Source: Diplodia intermedia (taxonomy: Eukaryota; Ascomycota; Dothideomycetes; Botryosphaeriales; Botryosphaeriaceae). Taken from it: a DNA stretch of 64,000 nucleotides. Positions 57,558 to 64,000 of this stretch are shown here, in pieces. A model generated the notes under the pieces. That model had not been told where the DNA came from. It searched no databases and worked only from the letters and a program-made list of their open reading frames with translations. A program made the translations under genes and the position numbers. The stretch covers positions 1-64,000 of the forward strand of contig JAKEKT010000051.1 of NCBI GenBank assembly GCA_021495925.1, given 5' to 3'. Position 1 is the first letter of the stretch. Each line of letters starts with the position of its first letter.

Positions 57558-58416
57558 CTACGCGGGGAAGACGGGCGCGTCGTCGTTGAAGTCCTCCTCC
57601 TTTATGCCTTCCTTGGTGATGATTTTGACGGACAGGCCCTTGAAGTCGATGGGCAACCTCCTCTTCAACTCGTCCGAGCACATGCGCAGGATCTTCATCC
57701 CCTGCTCCTGGGAAATGTCCGGATGGTGGTGCTTGTCGAGGATGGACAGGCAGTAGTACCTGTGCGCAGCCGAAACGTCAGTGGCTCATGGTCTGGTCAA
57801 GACATCATAAAATGCCGCGCTCTGCTGCTTCTAAGACGGCCTTCTCGTGGTGCTCTCGACAGGGATAGGGAGGGAATGACGTACTGAGCGTAGCCGTGTG
57901 CCGCGTACGGAACGGGGGCCAGGGCGGCAAGATAGTCGATCCAGTAGAGGTTCGGCTTGTCGTTGATAGGGTCCATACCGCCCAGCAGCAGGTTGACAGT
58001 GTAGGGTCTCCGCGAGCGTAGGGCTCGTGCAAGCTCGCCGCGGACGAAACTCGCGACGGCAGACGGACCAAGGTCGGTGTCGTTACGCATTGAATACAGC
58101 TGGATGTTGGCTTGGATGTACTCCGCAAACTGGACTGCAGGCGTCGACGAAAATCATGATCAGCATAGGATAGGGCTGCGTCATATCGCTGAGAGGAACG
58201 CACTAGTGTCCCCCGCCTCACCAGAGAAGGCCATCAGCGTGTGCTTGTTCAGAGGTCTGGTCTTGTCGTCGGTGGCCTTGAGGATGCTAGCGCCGCGCAT
58301 GGCAGCCTTCGAGGAGGCGATGATGGTGAAGTCCTTGCCCGTGATGCCGAGTAAGACCTCCCTGTGGAGCAGTCAGCGCGAAGCAGCGGTAGCGACGGGA
58401 CGATGGACACGCACAT
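57558..58416 (-). CDS. PRE1: PRE1, 20S proteasome beta-4 subunit
   Basis: Four exons: 58416-58415 (the first two bases of the start codon), 58361-58204, 58134-57885, 57759-57558; introns 53, 69 and 125 nt; 203 aa, normal for the family. A non-catalytic beta-ring subunit of the 20S proteasome. The protein begins MEVLLGITGKDF, has no propeptide and no catalytic N-terminal Thr, and continues with ASSKAAMRGASILKATDDK, HTLMAFSGEAGDT, QFAEYIQANIQLYSMRND, LARALRSRRPYTVNLLLGG and DKPNLYWIDYLA. The start codon itself is split: AT in exon 1 and G in exon 2 (AT|GTGCGT...GCTGACTGCTCCACAG|GGAG). No other reading frame start gives the conserved N-terminus. It is divergent from RRP9, with 348 bp between starts. 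Confidence 0.93.
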
Positions 58417-58764
58417 ATTGGCGGCAGTAGGGTGAGGTTTGACGGTTGAGACGGATGTCAAGAACGGCCAGAACGAGATGAACGGCGGATTGAGGTGCAG
58501 GGAGAAGAAGGGCGGGTTGCGAGGGGATGCAGCAGCCGGTGGGTTGGCGATGGCGGGAGCTGTGGTGTTGACGAAGCTCCAGCTGCCTGGTCGCGCGGGA
58601 GCTTCGCCGGCCGGGCTTGTCACGTCGGAGCTTGGGACTCACCGATGGCCAAAGTCTTGGCGCGAATTCTCGAATTTATTTCTCGCCCTCAAGTACCCGC
58701 CGCGCAAACTGCCTGCCCGTCCATCCACGCCATCCCTACCAATTGTGCTGCCCTGGTCGCCCGA
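58417..58764. promoter_or_regulatory. Divergent promoter PRE1 / RRP9
   Basis: A 348-bp head-to-head interval. Frames that run through it in both directions are GC-rich read-through, not conserved. No proteasome-control element (GGTGGCAAA) was seen. Confidence 0.4.
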
Positions 58765-60447
58765 ATGTCGTCCTTCTTCACGACCCCAGCGTCGCAGCGG
58801 AAAAGAAAACGCTCGCAGACCTCCACCCCAGCCCCAGAAAAACGGAATCGCAAGCGCCGCGAGGACTCTATCTCCAGCGGCGACTCCGATGCCGACCAAG
58901 ATGATCACCCGCGCGACGAGGAAGACCGTGAGAGTGACCGCTCATCCGAAGCCGACGACGAAACTGCAGCAGAACGCCGCCTGCATCTCGCTGAGCGCTA
59001 CCTGGAAAACATCCGCGAAGAAGTAGACGAGGCTGGCTTCGACGCAGCAGAAATCGACAAGGACCTGATCGCAGAACGGTTGAAAGAGGATGTCGCTGAG
59101 AGCAAAGGCCGCGTCTATCGGCGCATAGCGTCGAGCGCGGATTTTCCTTCAGCGACCCATGCTTTCTTCCGCCGAGACAACCGAGCCACTACAGCAATCG
59201 CAACACACCCTCCCTACGCGTACACGGCTACCAAGGATATGTGCCTGATCAAGTGGTCAATACCCGCTCCGCTGGACGTTGCCGTCGAACATCCCTCAAA
59301 TATGGCCCCTCGAACCACCCCTTCTCAGGTTGCCTGGACCAAGGGTAACAAGAACCACGCCGGCGACCCGAGTTACCAACATCATACTGGACCTATACTA
59401 TGTGTGGCAGTCTCGCCGGACGGCAAGTTCGTTGCCACTGGTGGTGCAGACAAAAAGCTTATCATCTGGCGGGCCGAAGACCTTAGTCCTCTGAAGGTGT
59501 TCACGCAACATCGGGACGCGGTCATTTCACTCGCCTTCCGGCGCGGCAAGAACCAGTTGTTCAGTGCAAGCGCCGACAGGACAATCAAGACGTGGAGTTT
59601 GGACGAGCTCGCTTACGTCGAGACGCTTTTCGGACATCAGGACTCGGTGGTGGACATTGCCGCACTGGCACAGGAGCGGTGCGTGAGCGTGGGCGCGCGG
59701 GACCGCACGGCGAGATTATGGAAGGTGGTCGAGGAGTCCCAGCTCGTCTTCCGCGGCGGCGGGTCAAGTGTGACCAAGACCAACCGCTCGGACGGCAACA
59801 GCAGCGGCGCGAAGAACGGCGGCTTCGTCGAGGGCAGCATCGACCGCGTTGCCCTCGTCGACGAGGAGACATTCGTCACCGGCAGCGACAACGGCACCAT
59901 CTCGCTGTGGTCCATCAACAAGAAGAAGCCTGTCTTCACTATCCCTCTCGCCCACGGCGTGGACCTGCCCATGCGCCCTACCGAGGTCTACGCCGACGCC
60001 GAGATCGCCGACGACGCCTGGATTCCGCCCCCGCAGCCCCGGTGGATCACGGCGCTGACCACCATTCCGTACACCGATGTCATCCTCAGTGGCAGCTGGG
60101 ACGGCTGGATCAGGGCGTGGAAAATTAACAAGGAAGGGCGCAGGATCGAGGCGTTAGGGCCTGTCGGCCGCGTCCGAGAGCAACCGCAACAGGGAGGTGC
60201 GGATGTCGACGGCGCCGCCGACGATCCGCAGCCCGCAGTGGGGAACGTCAGGGGTGTGGTGAACGATCTGTCCGTCTTCGAGAGGGGCGACAGGGGTAAG
60301 GACGGCATCTGCGTTGTCGCGGCCGTTGCGAAGGAGCTCAAGTTGGGCAGATGGAGGAAATACCCGGGCAAGAACGCAGCCGTCGTTTTTGAGGTCAAAA
60401 GGAACATTGGCGGGGCGGGAGAAGACCATGCCGAGGAGGAGGAATAA
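58765..60447 (+). CDS. RRP9: RRP9/U3-55K, U3 snoRNP WD40 protein
   Basis: An intronless 560-aa frame. A basic nuclear-localisation-rich N-terminus (QRKRKRSQTS, EKRNRKRRED) is followed by an acidic Ser/Asp segment and the helix AERRLHLAERYLENIREEVD that typifies Rrp9. A seven-bladed WD40 propeller runs from about 130 to 530; clear repeats include GPILCVAVSPDGKFVATGGA, AVISLAFRRGKNQLFSASAD, SVVDIAALAQERCVSVGARD and ILSGSWDGWIRAWKI. Rrp9 binds the U3 snoRNA B/C motif and is needed for early 18S pre-rRNA cleavage, in the nucleolus. Two Gly/Asp insertions between blades are low-complexity. The ATG at 58765 is preferred over upstream in-frame ones that lie in the shared promoter. Confidence 0.93.
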   Translation: MSSFFTTPASQRKRKRSQTSTPAPEKRNRKRREDSISSGDSDADQDDHPRDEEDRESDRSSEADDETAAERRLHLAERYLENIREEVDEAGFDAAEIDKDLIAERLKEDVAESKGRVYRRIASSADFPSATHAFFRRDNRATTAIATHPPYAYTATKDMCLIKWSIPAPLDVAVEHPSNMAPRTTPSQVAWTKGNKNHAGDPSYQHHTGPILCVAVSPDGKFVATGGADKKLIIWRAEDLSPLKVFTQHRDAVISLAFRRGKNQLFSASADRTIKTWSLDELAYVETLFGHQDSVVDIAALAQERCVSVGARDRTARLWKVVEESQLVFRGGGSSVTKTNRSDGNSSGAKNGGFVEGSIDRVALVDEETFVTGSDNGTISLWSINKKKPVFTIPLAHGVDLPMRPTEVYADAEIADDAWIPPPQPRWITALTTIPYTDVILSGSWDGWIRAWKINKEGRRIEALGPVGRVREQPQQGGADVDGAADDPQPAVGNVRGVVNDLSVFERGDRGKDGICVVAAVAKELKLGRWRKYPGKNAAVVFEVKRNIGGAGEDHAEEEE

Positions 60448-60717
60448 TGGCGGCCCAGACCGAGGGGTTTGTACAGCAACGAACGTTCAGGCGTGGGAGT
60501 TAGGCTGCAACTAGGGCTGCCCTTAAGAATCTATTTTTGAGGGTAATTTCAGGGACTCATGCGGCTGAGAATCGCAAAAGCATATCAATACTACTTTTAT
60601 TTTGCCCTCTCGTTGGAGAGAGGAGCAGGCTGGTCGCACAACGGTTCTGCTGGGCCAAGCGTCTCTGACTTTTCCCCCTGCATTTCACGTACTCAATGCA
60701 TTGTGTGCGGGCGTGCT

Positions 60718-62174
60718 TCACCCGGTGATCTGTTTACGCCATGGCAGCGATTCAAGGAACTGGCAAGCATGCTCACTCAAGCACGCGGACGCGCGCATGG
60801 GTTTAACGCCGGGTTCGCCAAACAGTGATAGCGCGGCCAGTCCCAAGTACGAGTGGTAAATATCCGGAGGGTCGCCGGGGATCTTACCAAAGCCCCCAAC
60901 CAGGTGCTGTGTCTTCTCCAGCAGGTAGCGGCGGGCAGTAGGTTGCGAAACCAGATGAACCTTACCAAGCATCTGAGAGGGGGAAAGATCAGAACATGAG
61001 TCGTTGCGTCGGGGAAACGGACCAGGCAGGCCACTTCTCAATACGAACCGATAGAGACGCGCACACCCACCAGGCGTAGCAGGTGTCGGCGATCTTGTTG
61101 CAGCGACCGTTGAAGCCTGCCCATTGCAAGAAGTCGAACGCTTCAAGGCCGCCCGCTGCGGTGGTTTGGCTTGGAGGGCCGTGCAGCTTGACAACGGCAG
61201 GAACGTCGGCTGGCGTCTTGGCTGCGCCAATCTCGTCGCCGTCAGCCGTCTCGACGGCGTCTTCCTCGTCTAGCGTGAGCGTTTGACGTGCCACAAGCCA
61301 CCGCGCAGTGAGCTCAGGGTCGGACAAGCCTGCCAAGGGATGGCCCGAAACGGGACTGCCTGCATTACTCGGGAGCCGACCGAGCATAGCTAGCGCGCCG
61401 ATGGCACAGTAGGTGAAGCCGGCTGCGAAGGGTCAGAAAAAGAAAGCGGGAATCGCAATCAAACGCATGCAAGGATGAGCGAACCGTGAGCTTCGTGGTA
61501 GGCGGCTTCGGATATGCCTCCATCGTAGGTCTGGAGGTAGTCAGTAGCCAAGGAGAAGGCGGCAAAGCAACAGCACCTACTTCCGACGCGCGGATGCATC
61601 GCACTACCGCGTCGACGTCCATGTCTTGCACGCCGTCGACGTCGCCGTCAACGCTGCCACGAAGAATCCAGCGCACGCCGGCGGCGCAGTAGATGAAGCG
61701 CGTGTCGTGGCCGCCCTCAATGCGCCCGCCTTCGCCCAGCGTCTCGCCGAAGCTGCCGTCGTCGGGGCGCTGCAGGCGGGGCAGCCACTGCAGGCACTCC
61801 CGCCGCTTCACGCGCTGCAGGTCGTCGCCCAGCACCAGCAGCGTCTGCAAGGCAAAGTAGGTCGCGGGTAGGTTGGCAGGGTCCCAGTGGCCGTTGTCGG
61901 CGGTGCGGGCGGCGGCCAGATCCATGGCAGGCGAGGCACGAAAGCCGCCGTCGGGGTGCTGGTTGCGGTAGACCCAGTCGATGTAGTCCTGGCGCTCCTG
62001 GTCGGAGCAGGAGTCGCACACGGCGCCCAGCAGGTCGAGGGCGGCGACGATGAAAAAGGCCAGGGTCATGCGGTTGCAGTCATTGGACGTGTACAGGTGG
62101 GGCAGGTAGGTCTTGAGGCATCGCTTCCAGTAGGTCAGCTGGCGCGGAGTGCTCAGCTGGGCGGCGGCAGACAT
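60718..62174 (-). CDS. CDC43: CDC43, geranylgeranyltransferase I beta subunit
   Basis: Four exons: 62174-61581, 61530-61485, 61422-61049, 60972-60718; introns 50, 62 and 76 nt; 422 aa. Beta subunit of protein geranylgeranyltransferase type I, which with the alpha subunit Ram2 prenylates CaaX proteins ending in Leu, such as Rho1 and Cdc42. Alpha-alpha barrel repeats are visible (YRNQHPDGGFRAS, PDDGSFGETLGEGG, TYDGGISEAAYHEAH, CYAWWVCASL, DIYHSYLGLAALSLFG). The zinc ligands appear intact: Asp326 and Cys328 in GRCNKIADTCY, and His378 in DIYHSYLG. An insertion of about 60 residues rich in Asp/Ala/Pro sits between the third and fourth barrel repeats. Tiny exon 2 (46 nt) encodes one Gly-Gly motif. 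It is divergent from the F-BAR gene, with 672 bp between starts. Confidence 0.93.
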
Positions 62175-62846
62175 GGCGGGCGGTCGGTCGGTGGTGAGGA
62201 TGGACAGGCGCGCGGTGGGTCGGCGGGTAGGGCTCTCTGGGCGGGAGAGATTAGGTGGGGATCGGCGGCTCGCGCAGGAGAGCGACGGCAAGCGACGATG
62301 AAGTGACGCGGAGGAGTATATTTGGCAACGGCCGGTACGCAGATGACAGGCACGCGTCCGAGCTGGGGCTGAGTAGGCGCACGGCCGGCGACAGAAGATT
62401 TGAGCCCTCTAAGCTCGCCGAGGTCGACACGCGCATCCTACACGGGCAGTTGAATCCATCGCCCAGGCGTAAGTGTGAGATGCCGTGGCGTGCATTTCCG
62501 CCCGGGTGTGGTGTCTGTACAGATCTCGTGCAAGATCTCTGCGAGGCAGATGTGGGTAGGCTCAATTCTTTTGTCACCCGCCGTGTGCGTTTCACTAGGG
62601 CCAGGGCACTCGGGCGCTGATAGGGCATAGGCGTCGCCCTCGTAACAAGAGCACGATCACCCCGTAAGGCCAATTGCTGCCGTTCTCCCTAAACTACCTA
62701 AATGCACCGCAGCGACGCAGCCTTGGACACGTCGCCCTTCACACCACCCTCGCCCGCTGCGCTTCCTCGCTCCTCGCCCGCCTCGCCGCCGACTCCGCCC
62801 GTCTCCTCTCTAGCCAGCTGATTCGCGGGCCGGTCAGCGCAGCACC
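62175..62846. promoter_or_regulatory. Divergent promoter CDC43 / F-BAR gene
   Basis: A 672-bp head-to-head interval, GC-rich, no gene seen. Both flanking genes act in Rho-family GTPase control, so common regulation is conceivable but not shown by any site here. Confidence 0.4.
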
Positions 62847-64000
62847 ATGTCCGCTGGCTTCGCAAACTCCTTCTGGTCCGGCGACTACGCTGGAGGTGCG
62901 CTCCCCCTGCCTACCGCCCCGCGAGCGAGCGCGCCGTGCTGACCCTCTGCAAGGCCTGGGCGTGCTATTTGGAAAGCTGCAGCAAGGTGTGCAAGAAAAC
63001 GAGCAGGTGCTCACAATAGCCCGCCTGCGCGCCGACGCCGAAGACGCCTACGCCGGCAAGCTCTCCGACATCGCCCCCGCCACCGACCGCCTCTCTGGTG
63101 GCTTTGGCCGCGATGATGGTGCCAGTGTGCGCAAGGTGAGTCGGACATGCGCTCTGTTCTGCTGCCCAACGCGACTGCGCCACTAACCCGCCCCACCCGC
63201 AGGCGTACGAAGGCGTCCGCACCGAGATGGAGCAGGCCTCGCAGAGCCACAAGAAGATCGCCTCCAACATTCGCGAGCTCGTCGTCCAGCCCTTCGGCCG
63301 CTGGTGCGAAGCCCACGCCGCGCGTGTCCAGAACTCGCAGGATGATCTGCAGGCGCGCATCAAGGTCCACGACAAGCAGGCCGAGGCCGTCCGCAAATTC
63401 CGTAGCCAGTACTACAACAAGTGCCGCCTGGTCGAGGATCTGGAGGAAGAGGACAAGCTCGCTTTCCAAGACCCCAGAAACGAGGCCCAGAGCCCCAAGA
63501 ACACCCCCACCGTGAAGATCTCCGAGCCCGAGGATGCCGAGGATGAGCCCATCGAAATCGGCGACGACACGTACCCGCCCGACCAGATGAAGAAAATCCT
63601 CACCCACATGCTGGAGAACATCAAGCTGGGCGAGTACAAGCTGCCCATCATCGGCACCTACCAGAATGTGGCTTCCGGCGCCGATATCACCGACTACATC
63701 CAAAACCACATGGGCGCAACGAGCGTGAGTTACGCCGAGAGAATCGGCCAGGATCTGTGCTCGCACGGTTTCCTCAGGCTGCTGGGCAACGTCGGCAGCA
63801 CCTTTGCAAACAGCTCCAAGATGAACTACCAGTTCAGGCCCAAGGTCTTCCAGATCACCGGCATCCCCGACAAGAAAAAGCCGCTTGAACGGGTGTCGTC
63901 CGTCATGTCCTCGGATAGCAACACCATCGACTCACCCTCCAGCGCCGTCGGCGAGTTTCTGTCGGGTTGGAATCCCATGAACACTGCCCGCCCGGGCGAG
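62847..64000 (+). CDS. F-BAR/DEP protein, RGD2-type RhoGAP (partial)
   Basis: Exons 62847-62895, 62954-63135 and 63203 to the window end (introns 58 and 67 nt); 343 codons seen, 3' end missing. The first part is an F-BAR (FCH) domain: MSAGFANSFWSGDYAGGLGV, LFGKLQQGVQENEQVL, YEGVRTEMEQASQSHKKIAS, FGRWCEAHAARV, KVHDKQAEAVRKFRSQYYNK. Then an acidic linker and a DEP domain (KLPIIGTYQNVASGADITDY, GQDLCSHGFLRLLGNVGSTF). Yeast Rgd2 and related fungal proteins have F-BAR, DEP and RhoGAP domains in this order, so a RhoGAP domain is expected past the window end; that is inference. The role would be membrane-curvature-linked inactivation of Cdc42/Rho5-type GTPases. The open frame reaches base 64000 without a stop. 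Confidence 0.88.

Noticed and set aside
1..64000. CRISPR arrays, transposons and bacterial-type operators
   Set aside because: No regularly spaced direct repeats, no transposase or reverse-transcriptase motifs and no long terminal repeats were seen; the DNA is eukaryotic.

Overview
The window is nuclear DNA of a filamentous ascomycete (Pezizomycotina). The support is many GT-AG introns, mostly 50-76 nt, with CTGAC/CTAAC-like branch sites; gene content typical of Pezizomycotina (two Zn2Cys6 regulators, a Cys-x(n)-GQPC alpha-type pheromone precursor, PAN1, BIG1); and GC-rich coding DNA. A Dothideomycete is my best guess, without a marker that settles it. I found no transposon, tRNA, rRNA or CRISPR array.

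Layout. 0.3-5.4 kb: PAN1 (-) divergent from a small coiled-coil gene (+). 5.9-8.2 kb: MRI1 (-) divergent from an aldo-keto reductase (+). 8.5-12.1 kb: IRE1 (-). 13.4-17.1 kb: CCT2 (-) divergent from SAD1/USP39 (+). 19.7-21.6 kb: gamma-glutamyltransferase (+). 23.8-27.5 kb: mitochondrial methionyl-tRNA synthetase (-) divergent from the pheromone precursor (+). 28.6-33.9 kb: BIG1-like (-) divergent from an NFX1/FAP1-type zinc-finger gene (+). 35.1-38.8 kb: PRP39 (-) and an unrecognised conserved-looking gene (-). 40.0-48.0 kb: a Zn2Cys6 regulator (-) and, 3.4 kb away, a SAM+PH gene (+). 51.2-56.6 kb: an AT-hook-like gene (+) and a second Zn2Cys6 regulator (+). 57.6-60.4 kb: proteasome PRE1 (-) divergent from RRP9 (+). 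60.7-64.0 kb: CDC43 (-) divergent from an F-BAR/DEP gene (+) cut by the window end.

The window is mainly housekeeping: endocytosis and polarity (PAN1, SAM/PH, CDC43, the F-BAR gene), splicing (SAD1, PRP39), ribosome biogenesis (RRP9), protein quality control (IRE1, CCT2, PRE1), methionine salvage (MRI1), glutathione turnover (GGT) and mitochondrial translation. Most genes sit in head-to-head pairs. No operon-like or secondary-metabolite cluster is visible.

Most interesting are (1) the pheromone precursor, which has five GQPC cores of two lengths, a likely lost Kex2 site and a cryptic sixth two-cysteine peptide preceded by a perfect dipeptidyl-aminopeptidase ladder; (2) three genes (CCT2, SAM/PH, PRE1) with an intron directly after, or inside, the start codon; (3) an apparent one-base frameshift in BIG1; and (4) outsized introns in PRP39 and the second Zn2Cys6 gene. 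All exon coordinates were derived by hand from splice signals, reading-frame continuity and family motifs; every spliced total except BIG1 is an exact multiple of three.
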